From JAOEGB01 sp041262585 (GTDB lineage Bacteria > Actinomycetota > Actinomycetes > Streptosporangiales > Streptosporangiaceae), in contig NZ_JBGCBZ010000026.1 of assembly GCF_041262585.1 (NCBI RefSeq), positions 1-64,000 on the forward strand: DNA of 64,000 bases. The letters are read 5' to 3'. Numbering within the stretch: position 1 is the first letter of the stretch; each line of letters opens with the position of its first letter. A model generated the notes under the pieces. The model ran no database searches. It saw only the letters and a list, made by a program, of their open reading frames with translations, and had not been told where the DNA came from. The position numbers and the translations under genes are program-made. Shown one piece after another: positions 34,537 to 42,902 of the stretch.

Positions 34537-35579
34537 CCTTTCGGGGCGAAGCTCGCGTCCCAGTACGTCGCGGGAGGCTCGACCTTGGTGATCACGCCCG
34601 CCTGGGCGAAGGTGGCGATGGTCTTGGCCCAGTCCGCCTCGCTGTTCACGCCCGGGGGCCGGTTCTTCGTGGCGTCGGTGTGGAGGAGCTTCAGCGTGGC
34701 GCCGAACTGCTCGGTGAGGACCTTCTCCGAGGGAAGCTGCTGGGAGGCGCCGGCCATCGCGCCCACCGCTGCGCCGGGATCCTTCTCCGCCGCGGCCCAG
34801 GACTCGCTGGTGGCCTCGACCATCCGCTTGACCAGGTCCTTCTTGTCCGCGACGGTGCCGGTCGAGGTCAGCAGGCCGTTGCTGTAGAAGCTGAGCCCGT
34901 AGTCGGCGAAGCGCAGGTAGGAGACGTGCTTCCCGGACTTCTCCTGCATCGTGGGGCCCTGGTCGGTGGCGAAGCCGAGCAGCGCGTCGGTCTTGCCGGA
35001 GATGACCGCCGCCATCTTGCCCGCCGGGTCGGTGTTCTGCAGCGTGACATCGCCGGGGCCCAGCCCGTTGGCCTTCAGGAAGGCCGGGAAGGTCTTGCTC
35101 AGCGCGTCTCCGGCGGTAGAGGCGATCGACTTGCCCTTGAGGTCGGCGGGAGACTTGATGTTCTTGTCGTCGAAGAACTGCACCGACGAGGGCGTGGTCT
35201 GCAGGAAGACGCCGAGGCTCTTGACCTCCAGTCCCTGGGACACCCCCGCGAGGAGGGCCGGCGTGTCCGCCCAGCCGAAGTCGGTCTGCCCGGAGGCGGT
35301 CGCCTGGATCGTCTTCTGCGAGCCCTGCCCCGGCCGGATGGTCAGGTCGATGCCGCGCCTGGCGAAGATCCCCTGCTTCTTGCCGTAGTAGAACGGCGCG
35401 TGCTCGCCGTACGGGTACCAGTTGAGCGTGAGCGTGACCTTGTCGAGCTCCCGGCCCTGGGCGTCCTTGGTCTTCTCCGTCGCCTGGGAGCCGCAGCCGG
35501 CGACCGTGAGCAAGACCGCCGGCACGAGTCCGGCGACAAGCACGCGAAGTCTCATCGGGGGTCTCATCGGGGGTCTCAT
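34533..35579 (-). CDS. ABC transporter substrate-binding lipoprotein, NMT1/ThiY-like
   Basis: A 348-residue solute-binding protein. The N-terminus, MRPPMRPPMRLRVLVAGLVPAVLLTVAGCGS, ends in a lipobox (VAGC), so it is a lipoprotein. The mature part starts KVTLTLNWYPYGEHAPFYYGKKQGIF and continues GIDLTIRPGQGS, the NMT1/THI5-like pattern of HMP-precursor (ThiY), nitrate and sulfonate binders. The first of three tandem ATGs (35579) is used because AGGAGG is 7 bases upstream. A pyrimidine or thiamine-precursor ligand is possible; no TPP riboswitch was seen. Confidence 0.9.
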   Translation of the reverse strand: MRPPMRPPMRLRVLVAGLVPAVLLTVAGCGSQATEKTKDAQGRELDKVTLTLNWYPYGEHAPFYYGKKQGIFARRGIDLTIRPGQGSQKTIQATASGQTDFGWADTPALLAGVSQGLEVKSLGVFLQTTPSSVQFFDDKNIKSPADLKGKSIASTAGDALSKTFPAFLKANGLGPGDVTLQNTDPAGKMAAVISGKTDALLGFATDQGPTMQEKSGKHVSYLRFADYGLSFYSNGLLTSTGTVADKKDLVKRMVEATSESWAAAEKDPGAAVGAMAGASQQLPSEKVLTEQFGATLKLLHTDATKNRPPGVNSEADWAKTIATFAQAGVITKVEPPATYWDASFAPKG

Positions 35580-35583
35580 CGGG
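35550..35583 (-). repeat. Tandem 12-bp repeat at the start of the binding-protein gene
   Basis: The unit TCTCATCGGGGG occurs at 35550-35561 and 35562-35573, then as a 10-base partial copy at 35574-35583. On the coding strand each unit contains an ATG in the same frame, so the protein begins with repeated Met-Arg-Pro-Pro. Replication slippage here would add or remove start codons and shift their distance to the Shine-Dalgarno. Confidence 0.85.
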
Positions 35584-35590
35584 TCTCCTC

Positions 35591-36472
35591 CTAGAGGGAA
35601 GTCGTGGCGATGTCGGTGCGGCGGCGGCTGGCATGCCAGGGGAGGACGAAGTTCTCGAGCAACTCGACGAGCGCGAACAGCACCACGCCGAGCAGGGACA
35701 TGATGAGCAGCCCGGCGAAGAGCACCGGGGTGTCGAGGTTTCCGTTGGCCTGCAGGATCACGTAGCCGAGGCCTTCGTTGGCGCCGACGAACTCGCCGAC
35801 CACCGCGCCGGTGACGGCCATGGTCGCGGCGACCTTGAGCCCCGAGAACAGGTGGGGCAGGGAGGCCGGAAACCGGATCTTCCAGAACGTCTGGCCCGTG
35901 CCCGCCCCCATCGTGGACGACAGTTGAAGCATCTCGGGGTCGATCGTCTTCAGGCCGGTGACCGCGGAGATCACGATGGGGAAGAAGGCCATCAGGACCG
36001 CGACGACGATCTTCGGCGACAGGCCGAACCCGAGCCACACCACGAACAGCGGCGCGATGGCGATCTTCGGGATGACCTGGGCGAACAGCAGCAGCGGGTA
36101 CAGGCTCTTCTCGACCGTGGGGGAGTAGACCATGACGACCGCGGCGAGCACCCCCACCACGATGGCGATCGCGAAACCCAGCACCGTCTCGTAGGTCGTG
36201 ATCCAGGTGTTGTGCGCGAAGTACGCCGGCTGGCTGAGGACCGCGTCGAGGGTCCGCGCCGGTGAGGGCACCAGATAGGGCTTGATGAGTCCCGCGGCGG
36301 TCACGGCCCACCAGATCACGAAAAGCGCCGCCAGCACGACGATCGGGCGCCAGGTCCGCGCGGTGGCGGCGGCCAGGCGCTCCGCCGGACCGGGCCGGTT
36401 CCGGGCGGTCACGCCGTTCGCCGGCGGCGCTCCTGGCGGCTGGAGTCGCTGGGTTGAGCTTCGCGAAACCAT
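35591..36472 (-). CDS. ABC transporter permease (SsuC/ThiX type)
   Basis: A 293-residue permease. It has a long charged N-terminus (~40 residues), then about six membrane segments starting WRPIVVLAALFVIWWAVTAAGL. The EAA-type loop appears as QLSSTMGAGTGQTFWKIRFPASLPHLFSGLKVAATMAVTGAVVGEF. It heads the operon, its stop being 11 bp before the binding-protein start. It is divergent from the LacI-family gene, whose operator candidates lie within the 76-bp gap. Confidence 0.92.
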   Translation of the reverse strand: MVSRSSTQRLQPPGAPPANGVTARNRPGPAERLAAATARTWRPIVVLAALFVIWWAVTAAGLIKPYLVPSPARTLDAVLSQPAYFAHNTWITTYETVLGFAIAIVVGVLAAVVMVYSPTVEKSLYPLLLFAQVIPKIAIAPLFVVWLGFGLSPKIVVAVLMAFFPIVISAVTGLKTIDPEMLQLSSTMGAGTGQTFWKIRFPASLPHLFSGLKVAATMAVTGAVVGEFVGANEGLGYVILQANGNLDTPVLFAGLLIMSLLGVVLFALVELLENFVLPWHASRRRTDIATTSL

Positions 36473-36484
36473 GGCCCCCCTATG

Positions 36485-36512
36485 GAAAGCGCTTTCTGGC
36501 CGTTACCGTAAC
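36485..36512. promoter_or_regulatory. LacI-type operator and second palindrome between the importer and LacI gene
   Basis: GAAAGCGCTTTC (36485-36496) is a perfect 12-bp palindrome with the central CG typical of LacI/GalR operators. Six bases downstream, GTTACCGTAAC (36502-36512) is a second palindrome around a central C. Both are in the intergenic space of the divergent permease and LacI genes, so one or both likely mediate repression of the importer and autoregulation. Confidence 0.75.
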
Positions 36513-36548
36513 CATGGGTGAGTTCGCCAGTCAAGAAACAGGAGAGTG

Positions 36549-37577
36549 ATGCGCGATCGGATCCATGTGACGCTGGAGGACGTAGCCAAAGCGGCCGGCG
36601 TCTCTCTCGCGACGGCTTCGCGGGTGCTGAACGGCACGGCGAGGGTCAGGCCCGAGCTGACCGAGCGCGTGCGGCGGGCCGCGAGCGAGCTCGCGTACAC
36701 GCCCAACCCGCACGCCCAGGCCCTCGCCGGCACGCCCAGGCCCACCGTGGGGGTGGTCTGCCATGACGTCAGCGACCCCTACTTCTCCACCGTCGCGCGC
36801 GGTGTCATGCGGGTCGCGGGAGACAACGGGCTGCTGGTGACGCTCGCCAGCACCTTCCGCGACCCCTATCGCGAGATCGCGTACGTCTCGATGCTGCGGG
36901 CCCAGCGCGCCCCGGCCATCCTGCTCATCGGCTCCGGTTTCGAGGATCCGGCCTGGGAACGGGCGCTCGCCGCCGAGCTGGAGCCGTACATGAGGGGCGG
37001 CGGACGGGTCGCCGTCGTGAGCCGGCACCGCAGCCTGCGGGTGGACAGCGTGCTGCCGGAGAACCGGGCGGGCGGCGCCGCGCTCGCCCGCGCGCTGGTC
37101 GATCTGGGCCATCGCCGCTTCGCCGTCCTCGCGGGGCCGCGCGCCCTGACCACCGTGGCCGACCGTGTGGGCGGCTTCCGCGACGAGCTCGTCAAGACCG
37201 GTGTGCCGCTGAGCGACGACGACATCGTGGAGGCCGAGTTCACCCGGGACGGCGGTTACGCCGCGATGACCGTCCTGCTGGACCGGGGGTTGAGCGCCGG
37301 CTGCGTCTTCGCCGTCACGGACGTGATGGCGATCGGCGCGCTCGCGGCGCTGCGGGATCGCGGCCTTAGGGTCCCGGCCGACGTCTCCGTGGCGGGGTTC
37401 GACGACATACCGATCGTGCGGGACCTGACGCCGCCGCTGACCACCTTCGCGTTGCCGCTGGAGCGGCTGGGGGAGGAGGCCATGCGACTCGCGCTCACCG
37501 AGCGGCGCGGGCCCCGCAACCGCGTCATCCGGGTGGCCGGCGAGGTCGTCATCAGAGCGAGCACCGGTAGGGGGTGA
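36549..37577 (+). CDS. LacI-family transcriptional regulator
   Basis: A 342-residue regulator. The N-terminal HTH is VTLEDVAKAAGVSLATASRVLNGTARV, followed by the hinge helix and a periplasmic-binding-protein-like core (PTVGVVCHDVSDPYFSTVARGV, VPADVSVAGFDDI). The ATG at 36549 was chosen over a GTG at 36546 because the AGGAG is too close to the latter. It is divergent from the ThiXYZ-like importer and probably represses it. The effector is likely related to the importer substrate. Confidence 0.93.
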   Translation: MRDRIHVTLEDVAKAAGVSLATASRVLNGTARVRPELTERVRRAASELAYTPNPHAQALAGTPRPTVGVVCHDVSDPYFSTVARGVMRVAGDNGLLVTLASTFRDPYREIAYVSMLRAQRAPAILLIGSGFEDPAWERALAAELEPYMRGGGRVAVVSRHRSLRVDSVLPENRAGGAALARALVDLGHRRFAVLAGPRALTTVADRVGGFRDELVKTGVPLSDDDIVEAEFTRDGGYAAMTVLLDRGLSAGCVFAVTDVMAIGALAALRDRGLRVPADVSVAGFDDIPIVRDLTPPLTTFALPLERLGEEAMRLALTERRGPRNRVIRVAGEVVIRASTGRG

Positions 37578-37583
37578 GTCCCT

Positions 37584-38534
37584 TCAGGCTCCGCGGGCGC
37601 GGGCACGCCGCTTGCCCTCGTGCATGGCCTGCACGCGGGCGACCGGGATCGTGTGGCCCTCCTCGATCAGATCGGCGGGCAGCCGCTGCGGCTCCGGCAT
37701 GAGCTCGGCCCAGGGATCGCCGTCGCCGAGCAGCCCGGCCGCGGTGTGCACGGTGAAGTCGGCCGGGGTGACCCTGTCCAGATCCTCCCAGGCCACGGGG
37801 AACGACACCGGCACGCCCGGCCGTACGCGCGGGCTGTAGGCCGCCACGACCGTCGCCCCGCCGGATCGGGTGGAGTCGAGGAACACCTTGCCGCCGCGGT
37901 CCTCCCGGATGAACGCCGTGGTGGCGAGGACCGGGTCGAGGCGCTCGGCGCGCGCCGCGACGGCCCGGGTGGCCGCGGCCACGTCGGCCATGGCCGCGTG
38001 CGGCTCGATCGGCACGAACACGTGCAGGCCCTTCGCCCCGCTCGTCTTGACCGCCCCCTTCAGGCCCGCGTCGGCCAGGGCCTGGCGGACCAGGAGCGCG
38101 GCGCGTACGGCCAGCGGGAACGCGTCCGCGAGCGGTGGATCGAGGTCGAGCACCAGATGGGTCTGGTGGTCCCGCTGCCCCGCGCGGACCAGGGTCGGGT
38201 GATATTCCACCGCCCGCTGGTTGGCGAACCACAGCAAGGTGCGGCGGTCGTCGCACAGGGCGTACGACACCTGCCGCCGGGAGGTCTCCGCCCACAGCGG
38301 GACCGTCCTGATCCACGACGGGGCGTACTTGGGGGTGTTCTTCTGCATGAACGGCTCCTGGCCCTGCCGCACCCGGACCACCGACAGCGGCCGATCCCGC
38401 AACACCGGGATGACCCGGTCATGAACGGCGTCCAGGTAGTCGACCAGATCGCGCTTGGTCGCCTCCGCCCCGTCGAACAGCGGCTGGTCGAGATTGGTGA
38501 GCTCAACCCCGTCCCGTGCCTCATCGCTGGCCAT
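37584..38534 (-). CDS. LigD-type DNA polymerase/primase domain protein
   Basis: A 316-residue stand-alone polymerase domain of the LigD (archaeo-eukaryotic primase-like) family. Residues LVLDLDPP (127-134) carry the two catalytic aspartates, and GAVKTSGAKGLHVFVPIEP and VFLDSTRSGGATVVAAYSPRVRPG are family hallmarks. It acts in nonhomologous end joining, filling gaps with Ku and an ATP-dependent ligase; neither is in the window. Actinomycetes often encode several such stand-alone copies. It is convergent with the LacI gene, with 6 bp between. Confidence 0.93.
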   Translation of the reverse strand: MASDEARDGVELTNLDQPLFDGAEATKRDLVDYLDAVHDRVIPVLRDRPLSVVRVRQGQEPFMQKNTPKYAPSWIRTVPLWAETSRRQVSYALCDDRRTLLWFANQRAVEYHPTLVRAGQRDHQTHLVLDLDPPLADAFPLAVRAALLVRQALADAGLKGAVKTSGAKGLHVFVPIEPHAAMADVAAATRAVAARAERLDPVLATTAFIREDRGGKVFLDSTRSGGATVVAAYSPRVRPGVPVSFPVAWEDLDRVTPADFTVHTAAGLLGDGDPWAELMPEPQRLPADLIEEGHTIPVARVQAMHEGKRRARARGA

Positions 38535-38552
38535 CAGCCCACCATGCCCACG

Positions 38553-39196
38553 TCAGAGCGCGGGGTCAACTCCCCGGTTGCCCAGGGGGTAGGAGCGGCG
38601 CTCGTGCTGGACGGAGACCCAGTGGTGGGTGGTGAACTGGTCGATCGACCAGCCGCCACCGTAGGCCGTGTTGTCCTCCTCGTTCACCGGGCTGTCGTTG
38701 ACGTGCGTCATCCCGGCCCGCAGTCGGAGGGCGAAGCGCGTGCCCCGCTCCCGGTCGCGCGTGTGCACCGCGCTGGACAGGCCGTATTCCGTGTCGTTGG
38801 CGGGCGTTGCCGCCCAGCTCGAACAGCAGCCGCTTGATCCCCGCCTTGCGGGAGATGTCGATCCCCGTCTCGGTGGAGCCCGTGAACGACACGATGCGGG
38901 GCACGGGGTGCGAGACCAGCGCGTCGCCGATCTCCTCGGCGGGGCCGACCACGACGTTGAGCACGCCGTCGGGCAGCCCCGCCTCTTCGAGGATCTTGGC
39001 GAGGAGCAGGCCGCCGGTCACCGGCGTGTTCGACTACGTCGGAGACATCGGCCGTCCGGAACTCGGCGATCACCTCACCGGTCCATGGATCGAGGTCGGT
39101 CAGCGTGCGGTCCGAGTGGCCGGCGCGCCAGCGCCCTCCGATGGGCATCGCGCTCAGCTCGTCATATCGTGCGGGCGCGGCAGCCGTTGACTTCAC
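38553..39196 (-). pseudogene. Aldehyde dehydrogenase remnant with two internal deletions
   Basis: Three blocks of an ALDH (vanillin/benzaldehyde-dehydrogenase-like) are recognizable in different frames. The N-terminus MKSTAAAPARYDELSAMPIGGRWR...DPWTGEVIAEF runs down from 39196. Then a middle piece appears, GGLLLAKILEEAGLPDGVLNVVVG and IVSFTGSTETGIDISRKAG...LLFELGGN, without the intervening NAD-binding part. Finally, the C-terminal NDTEYGLSSAVHTRDRERGTRFALRLRAGMTHVNDSPVNEE ends at 38553. The catalytic cysteine region between ELGGN and NDTEYG is deleted. The gene cannot make an active enzyme. Confidence 0.85.
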
Positions 39197-39296
39197 GTCC
39201 TCACCTTCCGTTCAGCGGGCATGCGGGGTCATCCCCGACCGTAGGACGCGGCGGTCGCGCGTCTCTTGGGTCACATGACTGCGCTGTGCGGGGAGG

Positions 39297-39617
39297 TTGA
39301 GTCGTTTTACCCAAGCCGAGCCCGGGTTGGAGTTCCTACGATCGCTCGTACGAGGAATGGAGCGTGGATGTCCCGGTTCCAGCTCCGGGGAACGCGCCCC
39401 CGACCACGGGCCCGCCGTCCAGGACGCGCTCTCCGCCCAGGAGCTGCAGATCGCGAGGCTCGCCGCCGCCGGGCTGTCCAACCGCGAGATCGGACAGCGG
39501 CTCTACCTCTCGCCCCGCACGGTCGGCTCCCACCTCTACCGGATCTTCCCGAAGCTCAACATCACCTCGCGGTCCCAGCTGGCCTCCCGTCTCGACGGCA
39601 TCCAGCCCCGGGGCTGA
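39297..39617 (+). CDS. LuxR-type HTH protein, probable C-terminal remnant of a larger regulator
   Basis: A 106-residue frame with a TTG start preceded by GGGAGG. The C-terminal half is a complete LuxR/GerE DNA-binding domain: LSAQELQIARLAAAGLSNREIGQRLYLSPRTVGSHLYRIFPKLNITSRSQLASRL. This exact form is usual at the end of large AAA-LuxR (LAL) regulators, whose ATPase and repeat domains are missing here. It lies beside the decayed ALDH gene, so it is probably a fragment that may or may not be expressed. Confidence 0.6.
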   Translation: MSRFTQAEPGLEFLRSLVRGMERGCPGSSSGERAPDHGPAVQDALSAQELQIARLAAAGLSNREIGQRLYLSPRTVGSHLYRIFPKLNITSRSQLASRLDGIQPRG

Positions 39618-39789
39618 CGACGCGCCGTTCCGGACGCTGAAATCCGGTGAACATCTCGCCGCCCTGCGGGCAGTTTGCCGAGGTGAACGCCTGCCCTCCC
39701 TTGTTCACTGGAGTTTCGTTCTGATAGAACACCCCGGTATGCGGGGGCCACCCCGGGCCCTCGCTTCCCCGTGAACTGGAGAGGCTCCC

Positions 39790-41460
39790 ATGAGCGCCGC
39801 ACATCAGCCTGCGGAGCCGGCGACCGTGCTGACCACCGTGCTGACCAACTGCACGGTGGTCGACGGCCGGGTCCTCGACGGCGTCGGCCCGCTGCCCGGC
39901 GCGGCCATATGGGTGCGCGGCGACCGGATCGCCGCCGTCGGGCCCGCCGCCGAGGTCCTCGCCCAGGCCCGGGCGGCCGGTGACGTCCGTGAGATCGACC
40001 TGGCCGGCGCGTACGTCACGCCAGGGCTCGTGAACATGCACACCCACCTGTCCCTGTCCCTGCCCGGCCAGGGAGGTGACGCGGTCAGGGGGATGACCCC
40101 GCACGAGCTTGCCCTCTACATGGCCGACGGCGCCCGGCGCACCCTCCTCTGCGGAGTGACGACCGTACGATGCGTCGCGGAGAAGGACCACGCCGACTTC
40201 GCGCTGCGCCGCGCGATCACGTCCGGCCGCGCGATCGGCCCCCGGATCTTCACCGCGGGGCGGGCGCTGGTCTGCACCGGCGGCCACGGCCATGAGGGCA
40301 CGGACACCCTCGAGTGCGACGGCGCGGACGGCTTCCGCCAGGGGGTGCGCAGCCAGGTCAAGGCCGGCGCCGACCTGATCAAGGTGATGATCTCCGGCGG
40401 CATCGCGGGTGAACACGAGGCGATCCACACCCGGCAGCTCTTCACCGACGAACTGGCGGCCGTGATCGAGACCGCGCACGCCTGGGGCCGTAAGGTCACC
40501 GCGCACGCCGGTCCCGCGCCGGTCATCGCCGAGGCCGTCGAGCTGGGGCTGGACTGCGTCGAACATGGCTACCAGCTCACCCCGGAGGTGGCCGCCCAGA
40601 TGGCGGAGCGGGGCACCGCTCTCGTGCCCACGCTGCTGGTCACCCGCTGCAAGGAGTTCTTCGACGAGCTCGGCGTGCCGGAGTGGATGCAGTGCCGCTC
40701 GCTGGGCGCCGGCCCCCGCCACCTGGACAGCTACGCGATGGCCGTCGAGGCGGGAGTCGAGGTGCTGCTCGGCAGCGACATGCCGCCCTTCTGGGGTTTC
40801 GAGGGCACCAACGCCTCGGTGCGGGAGCTGGAGTACATGTCCGAGGCCGGCATCGGCCCGGCCCGCGCGCTCTACGCCGGGACGCTCGGCCCGGTGCGCT
40901 GGCTCGGCGCGGAGGCCGACCTCGGCACCGTCGAGCCCGGCAAGTACGCCGACCTCATCGCGATGGACGGCGACCCGCTCGCGGAGACGTCCGCGTTCCG
41001 CGGCGTGCGCTGGGTGATGTCGGGCGGCCAGGTGGTCCGCGACGACCGGATGGGTAGGGGGATGGGGATGACCGGCGAGGACGCCGCCGCCGTGGTCGCC
41101 GCGGGCATCGACGACATGTACGACGCCTTCCTCGCGGGCGACCGGCGGCGCTTCGACTCCCACCTCCACCCGGAGGTGACCACGTGGGAGACGCACCTGC
41201 CGGGCCCCCTGCGGAGCCGCGCCGACCTGGACGCCTACCGGGCGCAACGGGACGCGGCCGGAGCCGGGCCCGCGCCGGCCTCACTGGAGGCCCGGGACAA
41301 GCGCGTCGACGTGTGGGGAGACACCGCCGTCGCCCGATATGTGCTGGTCGCGGCCGAGTCGGCCGGAGGCCCGGCCGAGCACACCCGGGTGACCGACGTG
41401 CTGCGGCACTCCGCCGGCGGCTGGCTCATCGTCCACCACCACGCCGAGCTGGTGCCCTGA
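39790..41460 (+). CDS. Amidohydrolase with C-terminal SnoaL/NTF2-like domain
   Basis: A 556-residue protein. Residues ~15-430 are an imidazolonepropionase-like amidohydrolase with metal motif HTH (84-86, in NMHTHLSL), LIKVMISGGIAGEHE, VTAHAGPAP, EHGYQL and LGSDMPP, ending in YADLIAMDGDP. Residues ~430-555 (AAGIDDMYDAFLAGDRRRFDSHLHPEVTTWET ... VTDVLRHSAGGWLIVHHHAEL) form an NTF2/SnoaL-like fold, a domain not usually joined to this family. It starts an operon with TIGR04076 and LLM genes. The substrate is unknown, possibly a cyclic amide or xenobiotic. Confidence 0.9.
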   Translation: MSAAHQPAEPATVLTTVLTNCTVVDGRVLDGVGPLPGAAIWVRGDRIAAVGPAAEVLAQARAAGDVREIDLAGAYVTPGLVNMHTHLSLSLPGQGGDAVRGMTPHELALYMADGARRTLLCGVTTVRCVAEKDHADFALRRAITSGRAIGPRIFTAGRALVCTGGHGHEGTDTLECDGADGFRQGVRSQVKAGADLIKVMISGGIAGEHEAIHTRQLFTDELAAVIETAHAWGRKVTAHAGPAPVIAEAVELGLDCVEHGYQLTPEVAAQMAERGTALVPTLLVTRCKEFFDELGVPEWMQCRSLGAGPRHLDSYAMAVEAGVEVLLGSDMPPFWGFEGTNASVRELEYMSEAGIGPARALYAGTLGPVRWLGAEADLGTVEPGKYADLIAMDGDPLAETSAFRGVRWVMSGGQVVRDDRMGRGMGMTGEDAAAVVAAGIDDMYDAFLAGDRRRFDSHLHPEVTTWETHLPGPLRSRADLDAYRAQRDAAGAGPAPASLEARDKRVDVWGDTAVARYVLVAAESAGGPAEHTRVTDVLRHSAGGWLIVHHHAELVP

Positions 41461-41475
41461 TGGGAAGGACCTGAC

Positions 41476-41808
41476 ATGGAGGAGACCGCCGGCGACGGCG
41501 ACATGGAGCTCTACGACCTGCGGGTCGGCGTCGACCGGATCGAAGGCCGGTCGGTCTGCGGGATGGCGGTCGGCGACTACTTCGAGCTGACCGACAGCGC
41601 ACACCTGCGGCTGCCGGACGGCAAGCACTTCTGCGTGTACGCGCTGGCGTCGGTGCTGCCGTTCCTGGCGGCCAAACAGCGGGACCTGGCCGCCGGCGAC
41701 TGGCTGGCCCAGGACTCGCTGTTCGCCTGCCCCGACCCGGAGGAGCGGCTGATCATGCGTGTGGAGCGCACCCGCCGCCGCCGGATGAACTCCGCCGACC
41801 TGACCTGA
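41476..41808 (+). CDS. TIGR04076-family small protein
   Basis: A 110-residue protein beginning MEETAGDGDMELYDLRVGVDRIEG. The VCGMAVGDYFELTDSAHLRLP and FCVYALASVLPFLAAKQRDL patterns, with spaced cysteines, match the TIGR04076 group of unknown function. Start ATG at 41476 follows a GGAAGGA-type sequence. It lies 15 bp after the amidohydrolase and 28 bp before the LLM gene in the same direction, so cotranscription is likely. A supporting role for the neighbouring enzymes is inference. Confidence 0.82.
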   Translation: MEETAGDGDMELYDLRVGVDRIEGRSVCGMAVGDYFELTDSAHLRLPDGKHFCVYALASVLPFLAAKQRDLAAGDWLAQDSLFACPDPEERLIMRVERTRRRRMNSADLT

Positions 41809-41836
41809 CGCGACCTGACCTGGCAGAGGAGCTGAC

Positions 41837-42853
41837 GTGGCACCCGTGGAGATCGGGCTCGGCCTTCAGAGCGACAAGCGGGCGGGCGACTACGCCCGGC
41901 TGGCCCGCCGGGCGGAGGAGCAGGGCTTCGACGTGCTCACCGTCTTCGGTGATCTGATGTACCAGCCGCCCATCTTCCCGCTGCTGGAGATGGCGGCGGC
42001 CACCTCGCGGGTCCGCCTCGGACCGGCCTGCCTCAACCCGTACTCGATGGCGCCCTACGAGATCGCCGGCCAGGTGGCGGCCCTGGATCTCGCCTCGCGC
42101 GGGCGCGCGTACCTGGGCCTGGCCCGGGGCGCCTGGCTCGGCGCCGTGGGCATCGACCAGCCACGGCCGCTGGCGGCCATCGAGGAGGCGGCGCAGGTCG
42201 TCTACCGGCTCCTCGGCGGCGACGCCGGAGGGTTCGAGGGCCGGGTGTTCCGGCTGGCCCCCGGCACGACCCTGCGCTATGCCGTACACCGCCCCGACCC
42301 GCCGCTGCTGATCGGCGCCTGGGGACCGCGCGGAGTCGCCCTCGCGGGCCGGATCGCCGGCGAGATCAAGATCGGCGGCAGCGCCAACCCGGCGATGGTC
42401 CCGGTGATCCGCGACCGGCTGCGCGTCGGCGCCGAGCAGGCCGGCCGGTCCGCCGGCGAGATCGGCATCGTGGTCGGCGCCGTGACCGTGGTGGACACCG
42501 ACGGCGCCGCCGCGCGGGCCCGGGCCCGGACGGAGGTCGCGATGTACCTCGCCGTCGTGGCCGATCTCGACCCGACCGTCGAGATCCCGGCCGACCTGCT
42601 GCGCCGGGTGAAGGAGCTGACCGACGCCGGGCGGCACGAGGCGGCCGGCCTGCTGATCCCGGACGACCTGCTCGATCTGTTCGCGTTCTCCGGCACCCCG
42701 GACCAGGTCGCCGCGCAGGCCCAGGCGCTCATCGACGCCGGCGTCCACCGGGTGGAGTTCGGCACGCCGCACGGGCTCACCGACGACCTCGGCGTCTGGC
42801 TGCTCGGCTCCGCGGTGCTGCCCGCGTTGAACCGGGAAGGGTCCGGACGGTGA
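41837..42853 (+). CDS. LLM-class F420/flavin-dependent oxidoreductase
   Basis: A 338-residue TIM-barrel oxidoreductase of the luciferase-like family with a GTG start. Visible features are EIGLGLQSDKRAGDYARLARRAEEQGFDVLTVFGD, the ATSRVRLGPACLNPYSMAPYEIAGQVAALDLASRGRAYLGLARGAW block, and LIGAWGPRGVALAGRIAGEIKIGG. These resemble F420-dependent methylene-tetrahydromethanopterin-reductase-like proteins. It ends the amidohydrolase operon. The XRE-cupin gene that follows is convergent, 49 bp away. Confidence 0.9.
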   Translation: MAPVEIGLGLQSDKRAGDYARLARRAEEQGFDVLTVFGDLMYQPPIFPLLEMAAATSRVRLGPACLNPYSMAPYEIAGQVAALDLASRGRAYLGLARGAWLGAVGIDQPRPLAAIEEAAQVVYRLLGGDAGGFEGRVFRLAPGTTLRYAVHRPDPPLLIGAWGPRGVALAGRIAGEIKIGGSANPAMVPVIRDRLRVGAEQAGRSAGEIGIVVGAVTVVDTDGAAARARARTEVAMYLAVVADLDPTVEIPADLLRRVKELTDAGRHEAAGLLIPDDLLDLFAFSGTPDQVAAQAQALIDAGVHRVEFGTPHGLTDDLGVWLLGSAVLPALNREGSGR

Positions 42854-42902
42854 GGTGGAGCAGCCCGGAGACTTCACGTGTGAGTGAACAGCGGGCCGCG
42901 GA

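Noticed and set aside
33709..36472. TPP riboswitch for the ThiY-like importer
   Set aside because: The 76-bp space upstream of the permease shows LacI-type palindromes and no TPP-element core.
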